A DNA stretch of 64,000 nucleotides from Aquarana catesbeiana (taxonomy: Eukaryota; Chordata; Amphibia; Anura; Ranidae): NCBI RefSeq assembly GCF_042186555.1, contig NC_133324.1, forward strand, positions 198,295,640 through 198,359,639. The letters run 5' to 3'. Below, piece by piece: positions 46,114 to 57,600 of the stretch. The position numbers and the translations under genes were made by a program. The first letter of the stretch is position 1. Each line of letters opens with the position of its first letter. A model generated the notes under the pieces. The model ran no database searches, was not told the origin of the DNA, and saw nothing but the letters and a program-made list of their open reading frames with translations.

Positions 46114-47191
46114 ATGGATATCTTAATGAAAGACAATGACTTCATGTCAGTATTCGTAGAGATGCTGAAGTGAGCTGCCCTGTCTGTGGGAGATTACCCA
46201 CCCCCATTTCAAGAACCAAGCAAAGAGGAAGGCAGCACTGGAGCAATTGTGTGGAATTGTGAAGCAGGTGATCCCCACGGCAGACATCACCTATTTAAAG
46301 ATTTTCATTGGTGGCCTGAGGAGCACATATCTGAGGGAGCGCAAGAAAGTCCTGGATTCACAAAGATCCGGAGCAGCAGATGACATCTATGTCCCTAGGA
46401 TGTTGTAATACGACAGGCTGCACTTTCTGGCAGGCCAGACTGAACCCAGGCCATCCCTCTCAAGTCTTCCTTCCACGCTTCCTTCCCCCCTGGCTGAGGC
46501 TTCTGACGCCCAACCTGGGCCTTCCAGGCAATATGTGGAGGAGCCCAGCTTGAACCAGGTATAGCATTCCTCTAAATATTTCTGCATGTCCAATCAATGA
46601 TGTTACCTAGATGTTAGTTGGGAGTACTAATTTAGGATTGTGATTGATGATGCAAAAACTAAAACCATGTCCCTTTTTCATACACAGGGAAGTCTCAGCC
46701 AGGAGGTGGCCGGGCCGAACCGGCTGGCTGATATCAAGGTCCCTCCACCCCCCCTGAAAATAGAAAGTGGCAGTAGGAGGAGTACCCTAGAGGAGGCTGC
46801 TATAGGATTCTTTTGGAGGGCTACAGAGGTCCTGGGAGCACCCCACACCATGCAGGAGAACATTGCTGCCTTCATAGCCTATAAAATGCAGAGGATGGAG
46901 GAGGGCCAAAAAGCCATGTGTGAGGCCCTCATATCGGAGGCTCTGGAGAAAGGTATGAGGGGCCAAATTACACCTCACACACATCTTTGGGATGGTCCTC
47001 CTCCTCCTCCTGCAGGTCCTCCTCCTCCTCCCTCTCCTCCAGGTCCCCCCAGTCCTCCTCCAGGTCCCCCCAGTCCTCCTCCAGGTCCCCCCAGTCCTCC
47101 TCCTCCTCCAGGTCCTACTCCTCCTCCTGCCACATCTCCAACTGCACAGCCACAGCCCGGAAGGAAGCGTGGAAGGAAGACCAGACAGTGA
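46114..47191 (+). pseudogene. MADF-domain protein of Harbinger element 2, frameshift and nonsense
   Basis: Exons 46114-46558 and 46688-47191 (donor CCAG|GTATAG, acceptor TACACAG). The MADF domain is recognisable after a one-base insertion near 46171: the shifted frame carries the PCLW-like core, VIPTADITYLKIFIGG and LRSTYLRERKK. A TAA near 46406 interrupts the linker. Exon 2 is fully open: a helical stretch (YKMQRMEEGQKAMCEALISE), about 55 residues of proline-rich repeat, then GRKRGRKTRQ. The tail carries an added 21-bp tandem repeat (47035-47115) missing from element 1. MADF is a DNA-binding, trihelix-related domain; in Drosophila some MADF genes derive from PIF elements. The role as a third transposon protein is inferred. 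Confidence 0.8.
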
Positions 47192-47443
47192 TTGCCCTGG
47201 ATCCAGTCTGGTCGGCCAAAAGATGCAGCCTCTTGTGGTACCACAGCCTGGGGACACAGATGTCATCTGCTGATATCCAGATCTCTGCGAATCCCGGACC
47301 AGACTGCCCTCCCTTACATATGGACTCCTCAGGCCACCAATTTTGATGTTCAAGAATTGATGTCTGCCGTGAGGGTCCCAGGCTTCGCTAATTTCTGCTG
47401 TTGATCCAGTGTTGCCTTCCTCTTTGTTTGGTTCTGATCCCTT

Positions 47444-47449
47444 AATAAA
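47444..47449 (+). terminator. Polyadenylation signal after MADF gene, element 2
   Basis: AATAAA about 250 bp past the MADF stop, at the same spacing as in element 1. Confidence 0.55.
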
Positions 47450-47939
47450 GGATTTTTGTTTTGAATTATACTCTCCTATGTGTTTTACTTCAAAAAGGAC
47501 AGTTGGTTTGTGAGGATTCAGGTACATTGCAAATATACAATGTGAAATGAACAAGGGTCACCAACAACAAACAATCTCCTTGAGATTAAATAATAAAAGA
47601 TATCAATGGTGTTGGGGTAACCTGACACACAAAACACACACACAAATATTGTGGAGTAAAAATAAAAATAACATTGAACAAAGATCAGCCTTGGAAAAAA
47701 TCCAAACATTAAAAAAAAAAAAGGCTTAAAATCCAAAAAAAAAAAAAATTAAAAAATATAAAACTGTCAGATGTGACAACTAATAACAATATATTGAGGG
47801 AATCCCACTAAAAAAACACAAATAAAACTTTGTGAGAAGTGTGTGTGAATATGAGCAGCAAAACGACTTAATTCTTGTCACATTATAAAGAAGAAGAGAG
47901 TGCGCTGTATTAAACCATTTTTAACATTGCAGCGTGACG

Positions 47940-48214
47940 AAAGTGCTGTATCCATTACGAACGCTAAGTTTACCAGAACGAGCTGTCCCGTGTCGGAATT
48001 TCTTCTGAGCATGTGCGTCGGAACAGGCCACACACGGTCAGAATTGACGCGATCGGATTTTGTTGTCGGAAAATTTTATCTCCTGCTGTCCAACTTTGTG
48101 TGTCGGAAAATCCGATGGAAAATGTCCGATGGCGCCCACACACGGTCGAAATTTCCGACAACACGCTCTGATCGGACATTGTCCATCGGAAAATCCGACC
48201 GTGTGTACGGGGCA
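47940..48214. repeat. Right TIR and subterminal region of Harbinger element 2
   Basis: Ends CCGTGTGTACGGGGCA at 48214 before TAA. Contains CGGAAAATTTTATC, TCCGATGGAAAATG and TTTCCGACAACACGC blocks, as at the left end of element 1 in reverse. MADF-side end. Confidence 0.85.
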
Positions 48215-48309
48215 TAACTGTGAAGATATTATTTTGCACATAAATTCACCGTTAATGATAAAAATTATAAAGAAATTGTCAATTGAGAGAAACATGACAT
48301 TTTCATATG

Positions 48310-48828
48310 TACAGTATCTCACAAAAGTGAGTACACATCAGATTTTTGTAAATATTTTATTATATCTTTTCATGTGACAACACTGAAGTAATTACACTTT
48401 GCTACAATGTAAAGTAGCGAGTGTACAGCTTGTATAACAGTGTAAATTTGCTGTCCCCTCAAAATAACTCAACACACACCCATTAATGTCTAACCACTGG
48501 CAACAAAAGTGAGTACACCCCTAAGTGAAAATGTCCACATTTTGCCCAAAGTGTCAATATTTTGTGTGGCCACCATTATTTTCCAGCACTGCCTTAACCC
48601 TCTTGGGCATGGAGTTCACCAGAGCTTCACAGGTTGCCACTTGAGTCCTCTTCCATTCTTCCATAATGACATCACGGAGCTGGTGGGTGTTAGAGACCTT
48701 GCGCTCCTCCAGTTTCCATTTGAGGATGCCCCACAGATGCTCAATAGACTTTAGGTCTGGAGACATGATTGGCCAGTCCATCACCTTTACCCTCAGCTTC
48801 TTTAGCAAGGCAGCAGTCATCTTGGAGC
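48310..48828 (-). mobile_element. Tc1 element, 3' part (left piece of a split element)
   Basis: Begins TACAGTATCTCACAAAAGTG, a Tc1 tip. The word AAAAGTGAGTACACC recurs near 48504, giving the IR/DR layout with two direct repeats per end. The transposase C-terminus reads out on the minus strand. The element stops at about 48828 where retroviral LTR sequence begins; its missing upstream part resumes at 62418. Confidence 0.85.
48554..48820 (-). pseudogene. Tc1 transposase, C-terminal part
   Basis: Encodes the end of a Tc1 transposase with a block reading DWPIMSPDLKSIEHLWGILK, the WPxxSPDLNPIEHLW region that carries the third catalytic residue (here E of IEHLW). It ends ENNGGHTKY, typical for the family. 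The N-terminal part is separated by 13.6 kb of later insertion, and about 50 codons between the two pieces are gone. Confidence 0.85.
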
Positions 48829-49274
48829 CTTAACCATATTCAATTTGATGTCTGCCAGCTTATCCTATCTCTTCACGTGGAACAGAATTGCAAGAGTTAA
48901 GAACCAGTTAAAGAAGATTGCGCCTGTTTTCAAGAACTGGAAACAAGACACCCTATTTAGATATGATAGTCTGCTATTCCCTTATATGGATATAACCCAG
49001 CTAAAAGCTTCTACTTTGTCACAATAATAAATATGTATATCTTGTGGTCTGCATACGCTTGTCTTATTTGATATTTGATTTGATAACAAAATATCCGGCT
49101 CACGGTGGTATATTAGCCTGGGTCCAGGAAGTAATTAAAGCAGAAGTATCAATCTACTGAACTCGTGTATGTGTCAGTAATTTGCTTCAAGTGTGCACAC
49201 TTTTACATTGAAGGTTAATTTGGCCAGGGGGACAGAAACAAAAGTACCGGACAGTTCTGGTTTGATCCACAACA
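48829..49274 (+). repeat. 5' LTR of endogenous retrovirus, truncated
   Basis: About 445 bp align to the last part of the 3' LTR (61980-62417) with about a dozen substitutions by eye and a small indel. Shared blocks include TGTCTGCCAGCTTATCC, AAGAACCAGTTAAAGAAG and the end GATCCACAACA. The first ~95 bp present in the 3' LTR, from its TGTAAGGGATG start, are missing here. An AATAAA-like signal lies near 49023-49030. Confidence 0.85.
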
Positions 49275-49276
49275 TT

Positions 49277-49294
49277 TGGTGCCGAAACCCAGGA
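49277..49294 (+). promoter_or_regulatory. Retroviral primer binding site, tRNA-Phe type
   Basis: TGGTGCCGAAACCCAGGA two bases after the LTR end. It differs at one base (A for G) from the complement of the 3' end of vertebrate tRNA-Phe (known sequence TGGTGCCGAAACCCGGGA). It would prime minus-strand DNA synthesis. Confidence 0.8.
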
Positions 49295-49859
49295 CTCGAG
49301 ATTGACCCAAAAGGAAGCCGAACTAAGAGGACACTGAAAGAGGACCAAAATACGGGGCAGACCAGAGCCTGATCAACTCTGGAGAAAACGGTAAGACATT
49401 TTCCTTAATAATTTGTCTGCTGTTTGATCCGTATCCATATTTGGTTAATTTATGTCTCCGCATCGGCTTCCCGAAGTCCACAAAGACAGGTATATATCTT
49501 GTCTCGAGCCTATTTATATAGTACGAACCTGCAATTGTTTCTGTTCCGCCTGTATTTGTAGTGTTTTGTTTTGTTGGAGTCTGTCTTGTGAAGGCTGTTG
49601 GGAAAAAGGGATTGATTATATAGTCACGGATGAAATTAGTTGACGTGGTTAAACTTCTCCTGAGGATCTGAATCAGGAGAGGGCGTCAGGACGTGGTCAA
49701 ACTCCTCCTGGGGAAAAATAAATAATTGTGCGGCAAAGCATGGGTAATCAGGAGGGGGCGTCAGAAATACACCCAGCAGTGGCGTAGGGATCCCGTGAGG
49801 ATCTGAACAATCCCAAATTTCATTCCGGTCGTCGCATTAATTGTTGTTGGTAATGTCAT

Positions 49860-51500
49860 GTCCTAGGTGTGTCTGTGGACTGTTATTTGGCACTCAAAAA
49901 AGTAGAACCAGGTTATAAGAGGTCCATTCTTGGTTACAAACCTCTGATGCCGGAGACCCCGCAATTCCCGCAATTGATGGTATTCAGATTAAATGTACAT
50001 TATCATGTGGAATTTTCAGTTGGCAAGTCATTGGAAGTTATTGAGGCTGAGGCTAGGATAAGAGGACAGGAAACCCAAAGGTGCCCCTTACAACCTCAGC
50101 AACCAGAAGAGTACGAAGAGACAGAGAAAGCTAGAGTGAGGAATTTGGGTTTGGTGTTGGGACGTGTAGATGATGTTTAAAGTGGTTCGTTAAATATCAC
50201 TACTGTGTATTTCTATTCAGTTCTCTTTTTTTCTCTCTCTCTCCAGTGTCTTAGTGGAGATCTTTTCAGTTCCTCAACTCCACATTACTACTGTGTATTT
50301 CTATTCAGTTCTCTCTTTCTCTCTCTCTCTCTCTCCTTTCTCCTGTGTCTCATCTTCTGTTCATATACTAAGAACTGTGACATGGTAAACAAGTTGGCTA
50401 AGCCTGCAGAGGGCAGTTTGGCCTGTGATTTGGTTTTAGAAGGGGAGGGAGAGGATGCTGTGAAAAAGGGAAAGAAATTAGCAAAAGTGTGTGGGATTGA
50501 TATGCATTTGGGTGGGACAAGTAGATGAATGGCGTACTGTTTTTTGAAACGTAAATAAGGTCTGTTGTTAGATTATGGGTTGCTACGAGCAGCAGATGCT
50601 TGCTTTAAAGTTGCAAACGCTATTCATGAAGAGGGGGGTGGACAGAACATGAAATTAGTCAAAATAATCAAAATGGTGGAATTGTATATGTGTATAGAAA
50701 ACTAGAAAAGAGGAAGCTAAGTAGTCAGCCACCGCCCTATAATGGCGTCTGGTCCCCAGGAAGTAGACACTGCCCTTCGTCTACCGCCCCTCTGTTCTAA
50801 GTGACACCTCCCCCTGTGGCAACACGCCCTATGCCACCGTCCCCTAAACCGCCCACACCGAAACCCACCCACATGTTTCTAGTGATGGAACATAGTAGCA
50901 ATCATTGTAGCATTTTAATTAAATAAATAATTTATGTATAGGTTGTCTTGAATATTTCTGAATATTTCAGTCAGAGTCTGAATTTAGTTGTAATTGCTTA
51001 CCCTTGCATTATTGAAGCTAAAAGGTGTTTCTTTTCTAATAACAGTAAATGTAGCAAATGTGCTATATTTACGCACATTTAATTGTGTTTAAACTGTATT
51101 AGCAACAATTGGGGAGTTTAAAATGTTCAATTTCAATATTTAACAGTATTATAAATAAAGAGGAAGTTTATGTACTCTGGGCGTTATGGCAGAAGACGAG
51201 CAAAAGAGGAAGTGTTTTCCTTGCTTAAATCTATGTGCTAGACTTAGGCCCCATTCATATCTGAGCGTTTTGTAGTCTAAAAAAAAAAATGATTCTGTAT
51301 GGAGATGATTCACATCTCCACTCTAAAACGCCTGAAGCAATATGTGTACAAGAAGTTTACTGATTTGGGTTTTAGCGTGCTGAACACACCGCAAAGACAC
51401 ATGTTAGCTGCCGCATTTATTTCAGGTCTTAAAGAGTCAATCCGAAAGGGTCTGAGTATAGAGAACCCACAACCTTGGAGCTTGAGACGTTTTTATTAGT
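49860..51500 (+). pseudogene. Retroviral gag remnants (matrix to capsid)
   Basis: Scattered frames. 49869-50180 encodes an acidic, Gln/Glu-rich stretch of unclear part. 50381-50528 and following have Gag-like Lys/Glu composition. A PPPY motif (50729-50740) within a proline-rich stretch up to about 50870 matches a retroviral late domain. 51299-51499 includes LAAAFISGLKESIRKGLS, which resembles the C-terminal end of capsid. Between about 50880 and 51295 the DNA is AT-rich and unlike gag, probably an insertion that includes a MITE-like end (GGCCCCATTCATATCTGAGC near 51247). Gag is interrupted by several stops. Confidence 0.55.
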
Positions 51501-51600
51501 AGTTATTAGGTCCAGAATCCTCACAGAGCAGTAGAGAGTAGCTCCTCTCATTGTGGCCTCTGACACACCCTATCTGCGCCCACTGGTACCAACTCCACGT

Positions 51601-51645
51601 GTCTGCTACAACTGCGGAAGACCCGGCCACTCCAGAACGGAATAC
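51601..51645 (+). pseudogene. Nucleocapsid zinc-knuckle remnant
   Basis: Encodes CYNCGRPGHSRTEY, a CCHC knuckle in which the last cysteine has become tyrosine, so zinc binding would be lost. It marks the end of gag, directly before the reverse transcriptase fragment; no protease could be recognised between them. Confidence 0.7.
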
Positions 51646-51734
51646 CGAAGCCCCCGGAAATTCACCGACAGTCAACCAAGCCCCAACCGTGGTCCACATG
51701 AAAGCGCCCAGTACCAGGGACATGACACCTCACC

Positions 51735-53743
51735 TTGCCTACCTCTCCGGATCACATGGACCTTCTCCACAAGGATTCAGGCAAGCCTGTTTCACCTGCC
51801 AGCTACACCTGGACTGTTATGCCACAAGATGCCCAGAACTCCCCCTCCCAATTTGCCAAAGCAATGGCCCTCATTCTGGACACCTGGATGAAGTTACTCC
51901 CAGACATTGTACACCTTCAGTATGTAGATGACCTCCTGCTTGTGATTGCCTCAATCTACTCTGAAAGCCTCCTCCACTACCTGGTTGAGCAAGGTTGCAA
52001 GGCCTTAAAAAGCAAAAAGTCCAGAAAGAAGGTGATTTTCCTAGGCCTCTGCATCTCCCAAGGCACCTGACATCTCACTGAAGAAAGAGTAGCTGCAATC
52101 AAGGGCATCCCTTTGTCTCAAGGTCAAGCAACCCCTTTATGACACCCTGAAATCTAACCCTTTCCTGCTTTCTCCAGAAGCTGTGGACAATTTTGAAACT
52201 CTGAAGGAGATCCTCTCAGCAGCCTCTGCTGTGGACTAAAAGACTTTCAAACTGTTTGTCTCAGAGAGGAAAGGACATGCCACAGGGGTTTTGGCTCAGG
52301 TCCATGATAACAGACTCAGACCCATTGGGTATCTATCACTCCTGTCAACTGGACTCAGTGGCCAGGGGGGGCCCTCCTGTCTCAAAGCCATCTGTGCAGC
52401 CCAATGCCCCTCATGACATAACTGCCATACTGAACCAAGTACAGCCCAAACACCTGTCCTCAGCAAGACACCTCAGACTTCAGTGTGCCTTGCTTCTCCC
52501 CGATAACATCACCATCCTCCGATGTGATACCCTTAACCCATCCACTCTACTTCCTCTTCTCGAGGGGGGAACGCTCATGACTGCTTCGAAGTGATGAAGA
52601 TGGAAACAACACACTTACCGACAGTCAGTGAAACAGCATGCAAATTGGCAGAAGGAAATTTTGGGATCATCCGGAAGACCAGGGGGTTCCTGACAGCAGC
52701 AGGAACACCTGTAAAACACAGCACAGCTATCAAGGATTTGATGGATGCCTTACTTCTCCCAACACAAGTGGCCATACTTAAAGTAAAAGCACATGGCAAG
52801 TTGGTGTCCCAGGAAGCACGAGGCAATCACCTGGCAGATACTGCTGTGAAACAAGCTGCGGATGGAACGCAAGAAGTGGTCAGCAGAATGGATGCACCTA
52901 TCCTGGATGACCCAATAGACAGCCCCGAAGAGACTGCGCAAGCTGCCATGATTCTACAAAACCTTCCTGTAAACAGGACTCACCTCAAGGAGAAACAAGA
53001 GACTGTGTCTGCCACGTAGGCCGGAAGTCTATCCCGTTACCAACATGATGGTGAAGACCACAGCTAAAAGACTTTTAACAGAAATAGTGTGCAGACAGAT
53101 ATGGTGTCCCAGAGGTTATAGAGAGTGACCAGGGGCCGGCTTTTATGGCCTCAGAAACCAAGGAGATATGGACAACCTTAGGGGTCACACTAGCTTTCCA
53201 TACCCCATACCATCCTCAGAGTAGTGGGAAGGTGGAAATATTGAATGGCACAATAAAGTCTAGAATGCTGAAAATGTCTCAGGAAACGGGAATGAGTTGG
53301 CCAGACAGCCTACCCATTGCCTTTGCCATTGCCTTGTTCAGTGTTAGGTACACTCCAAGGGGAAATCATGGTGTGTCATCCTATGGGATATTGTTTGGTT
53401 CAGTCCTCAGTCTAGGTTGTTATTTCCCACAACAGTTGCAGCTCTAATCTGATGTATTAACTGTGTATGTGATTGTTTTATCTCGAGAATGAACCGTATC
53501 CATTCGGAAGTGTTTTCTTCCATTCCAGATCCTGAACTAGATACAGGAACGCACAAGCTGGTTCCTGGTGACTGGGTCATGGTAAAGAAGTTTGTGAGGA
53601 AACACACCCTTGAACCCAGATATGATGGTCCTTTCCAAGTCCTTCTGACAACTACCACAATTATCAGTAAAAGTGACCAGAAGGAACTCGTGGATACACG
53701 CCTCTCACTGCAAAAAAGTCCCTGTGCCCGAAGAAGAGGCTGA
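51735..53743 (+). pseudogene. Retroviral pol (reverse transcriptase, RNase H, integrase), broken
   Basis: Protease and the N-terminal half of reverse transcriptase are missing; RT starts near a WTVMPQDAQNSP block and has the catalytic YVDD at 51921-51932. A TGA near 52068 and frame changes follow. The connection region (DNITILRCDTLNPSTLLP) lies near 52510-52555, and RNase H sequence (AHGKLVSQEARGNHLAD) at 52788-52838. Integrase is seen from about 53110: a SDQGPAF block with a catalytic aspartate, then YHPQSSGKVE with the catalytic glutamate near 53233, and a C-terminal domain with a GPF block near 53624. The order is standard. No reading frame spans it, so it makes no enzyme. Confidence 0.8.
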
Positions 53744-54231
53744 GGAGACCAAGCCATGATCCTGTTTATCCTTTTTGTTGTGATTTTTGTTCAGGCCCAG
53801 GAGGTGGCCATCAAACAGCAAGATGGTATAACTCATCCAATACACATGTTGCCACTTTCATATCCCTTTATAATAAGATACTTCCAGGTACTGATTACAG
53901 TGTCCGGTCCAATGAGAGAGCAATAGGTCCCATGACTGTGTATGTATGTGTCACTGACACCTACTGGGGCAACAACTGTGATTATTGGGGAGCAGTGGGT
54001 TGGAACACTGGGGATAAAAAATGAGGGTACAAGCCCGAAACCGCCCAGAATAGACAGGACAAAAATGGGAAGTCACTCTTAGATAGGATGACAATCAACA
54101 AACACACAGATCAATATTTCACCAAAGAGTTCAGACTGACCATTGAGAATCCCAGCCCAGGGGACAGTGGGACCTATGTATTGGGCCTATGGTGGGGAAG
54201 TGGGTATTATGGTTTTAGAAAACCTTTCCAA

Positions 54232-54246
54232 CTGAAGGACATGTTC
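54232..54246 (+). repeat. Target-site duplication of LINE, left copy
   Basis: CTGAAGGACATGTTC, identical to 60262-60276. It lies directly next to the T-run that is the complement of the LINE poly(A) tail. Confidence 0.93.
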
Positions 54247-54634
54247 TTTTTTTTTTTATTCCATATTTTTATTAGAGTTTTAAAGAGTACATTGTACAAT
54301 TAAACATTGTATATCGTGCAACGACGTCTGTATAACAATCATATATATATATATGAACTTCTATCCACATACAGGGATTTAGTAGAAACATGTATATACG
54401 AATGTAAGTAATAATCGTGTCATTTCGTATAATGCTAACAGGAAGAAAACTCTGAGAGGTCGTATTCGGTCCACTTCACAAGTGTGTCACCCCATGTGGG
54501 ACCTTTAGTGGCACAGGAGCGAAGTGGACCCTTTTGTAGTGGACACGAAAGTTCCAAACAGTGGAAAAAGAAAAAAAAACTTTTCAGTTACAAAGGTAAC
54601 ATAACATTCCTAAGGAGTGATAGGTATTGCTCGG

Positions 54635-57600
54635 TCAAGAAGGAGGGTCAGAATAACCGTTCTTTTGTGCGCAGGGTGCGCAGTTTCTAGTCCAGTCGGT
54701 CCAAGGTTGCCATGCTTTGCGTATTTTAGTGGCTTGCCCAGATATTGTGGCTGTGGTGGTCTCGTAACTGTAGTGTAGTGATACCAAGTCTGTGATTTGA
54801 GTAAGCGTCAGATGTGTGTCAGATTTCCAGTGTCTAGTTATATTGAGTCTGGCTGCCATGAGGATGTGGGTGATTGTGAATTGGAGGGGGTGAGGAAAGT
54901 CCTCAATAGTGAGGTTGAGGATCGCTAGGGCCGGTGTTGGAGGGGTCGTGATTTGAGTGATGGTCGAGATTAAGTGGAAGGTGTCTTCCCAGTATTTGCG
55001 GAGTTCGGTGCACGACCAGAAGACATGCATTAGGTCGCTTGTGGAAGATTTACATCTCCAGCAAGTATTAGGGATTTGAGGGTTAAAAGATGTTATGCGG
55101 GCAGGGGTCAGATACCATCTTAGTGTAATCTTCTGTGTGAGTTCCCATAGGGCCGCGCATTTGGTGGATTTGTAAATAGTCTTGAGGGCTTGTTGCCATT
55201 GTGTGTCTGTAAAATTTGTGGCAAGGTCTTTTTCCCAGGTGTGGTGGGGTGGCATTTTGGTAAAGGTACGTTTTTGGTGAAGGTTGTTATAAAAATATGA
55301 GATCCCTTTGATTTTTGTGTCGGGGTTGGTGAGGTATTCCCAAGTCTTGGGGTGTATATTATAGATGGGGAGTGGTATAGTTTGCAGGCAGTGGCGTATA
55401 CGGAGGTAAGTGAAGTATTCGGATGCGGGTATGGCATATGTGGTTTGTAGTTGAGGAAATGATTTGATGTGGTTTTCTTGTATTATGTCTTGTATGTAAT
55501 TTATACCTTTAAGGATCCAAGGTGAGAGTGAGATTTCTGGCATTAGATGGAGTAAGGATTGTATGGGGATGTGGGATTGTGGTGTGGTGGGAGAATATTG
55601 CATTTGGGATGCCGCTTTTTTCCATGCCTGTGCTGAGGCTTTCACGGTGGGAGATAGGGATTTTGGGATTGGAGCGCCTAGGGGAATGCTTAGCAGCCAT
55701 GTTTTCAGGTTTGGTCTAATGAGTGAAGATTGTTCAATGTGGCCCCATAGAGTGGACGGGGATGGGTGAAACCAGCAGGGTAGTTGGGCCAGAATAGCCG
55801 CCAGGTGGTAGTCTTCAAAGTCTATTGAGCTCGAGCCTCCTACCAGTCTGTGTTTGATCAGTTTTGTGTGGGCACATCTGGGTCTTTTTCCTTTCCAGAG
55901 GAATTTATTAAACAGCGTCTGGAGGGATCTGAAGAATGTGGTGGGCAGGGGAATAGGTAGGGTTCGAAAGTAGTAGAGTATTTGAGGAAGGCAGATCATT
56001 TTAAAGGCCGCAAGGCGACCTGTCCAGGAGAGTTCGTGTTTCGCTATGTTTTGTGTGGTCGCTTGAATGTTTTGGAGGAGTGGCAGATAGTTACATGTAT
56101 AGAGTTTTTTAGTCGTTCTCGGTAATTGTATGCCTAGATATGATATGTCAGAGTCTGCCCAAGCGAATGAATATTGTGCTTGTAGGAGGTTTCTTATAGT
56201 AGCGTCCACCTTGATGTCTAGTATGAAGGATTTAGTCGTATTGATTTTATAATATGATACCGAGCTAAACCAATTCAGCATCTTTTGTACTTCTGCCAGG
56301 GAAACAGTTGGGTTGGTGAGGATGAGGATAACATCATCCGCAAACAGGCTAATTTTGTGGTGATGAGGGCCAATCCTTATGCCCGAGATGGCGGTATTAG
56401 AGCGGATATGTTCTGCTAGGGGTTCCATGATCATGTTGAATATGAGGGGGGATAGGGGGCAACCTTGGCGGGTGCCGTTTGTAATTGGGAATGGTCGGGA
56501 TAGCATGCCTTCCGTGTAAACCTGAGCTTCGGGGTTGGAATATAAAGCCATAATGGCTCCGAGAATTTGGCCTTGAAATCCAAACTTCCGGAGGACCGAC
56601 GCTAGGTAGGACCAGTGAACCCTATCGAACGCCTTCTCTGCATCCAGGGAAAGGAGCAGAGAAGGCGTTCCGGTGGACTCAGCGTGGTGAATAAGATTAA
56701 TCATCCTCCTGGTGGCATCTGAGGCTTGTCTGCCTTTTGTGAATCCTGTTTGGTCTTGGTTTATAATTGTGGGCATAATTTTGAGTAATCTCATCGCTAT
56801 AGTTTTGGCGTATAGTTTGAGGTCGAGGTTGAGTAAGGAGATGGGACGGAAGTTTTGGGGGACATTCGACTGTTTCCCTGGTTTCGGTATCGTGATAACT
56901 AACGCTTTTAAATATTCTGGCGAAAAGGTAGAAGAGGAGGCAGCATGATTGAAAAGGTCACTAAGATGTGGGATCAGCTGTGAATAAAATTGTTTGTAGT
57001 ATTCCCCGGTTATTCCGTCGGGGCCTGGTGCCTTCCCGCTGGGGAGGGAGTCTATGGTTTTTTTAATTTCTTGGTCAGTGAATGGGGCATTTAAGGAGGT
57101 CAGTTGTTTCTCAGTCAGTTTGGGTAGATTTAGTTTACAGAGGAAGTGATCTATTTCGTCCTGGGAGGGTTGTGGGGTATGGGGGTCCTGTTTCAGGTTG
57201 TAGAGGTCTTCATAGTATGTGCTGAAGGCATCAGCTATGTCTTGGGGGTTGCTTAAGGGGGTGTGGGTATGGGGGTGCATGAGTTGGGTTATTTTAGTTT
57301 TGGTACGTCTACCTTTTAGTCGTTGGGAGAGTTTCTTGCCAGCTTTGTTGGAGGTGGAGTATGTAGACGCTTTGATTTTCCTGTGAAGGAATTCGTAGGA
57401 GTGGAGGAGTAGGGTTCTAAGTTCCTGTCTGAGGTTTAGTAGTTGGTTGGCCTGTGGGTCTTGGGGGTCTTTTTTGAGCCTGTCCTCTAGGGTCGCTATC
57501 TGGGTTGTCAGTTTGTCTATCTGCTGCGTCCTCTTCCTCTTATGCTGAGAGCCAAGTTTAATTAACATTCCCCGAATAAATGCTTTGTGAGCGCTCCACA

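Larger units (their letters stand above)
40965..48214. mobile_element. Harbinger element 2, three-gene type, 7.25 kb
   Basis: The TIRs start TGCCCCGTACACACGGTCGG at 40965 and are mirrored at 48214, with target duplication TAA at 40962-40964 and 48215-48217. Gene order is transposase (plus, 41445-43624), Myb/SANT-like (minus, 44503-45825) and MADF (plus, 46114-47191), the exact mirror of element 1. The transposase is open. The other two genes have one and two lesions. This is the better-preserved copy and shows that the MADF gene belongs to the element, because both copies carry it at the same place between the same TIRs. Confidence 0.93.

Noticed and set aside
46787..47554. 255-codon minus-strand frame opposite the MADF tail
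   Set aside because: It is the antisense of the proline-rich repeat (Arg/Gly-rich shadow); the plus-strand frame has splice sites and a counterpart in element 1.
55509..56948. Plus-strand and second minus-strand frames inside the LINE
   Set aside because: Shadows of the 1035-codon reverse transcriptase frame, which has all expected motifs.
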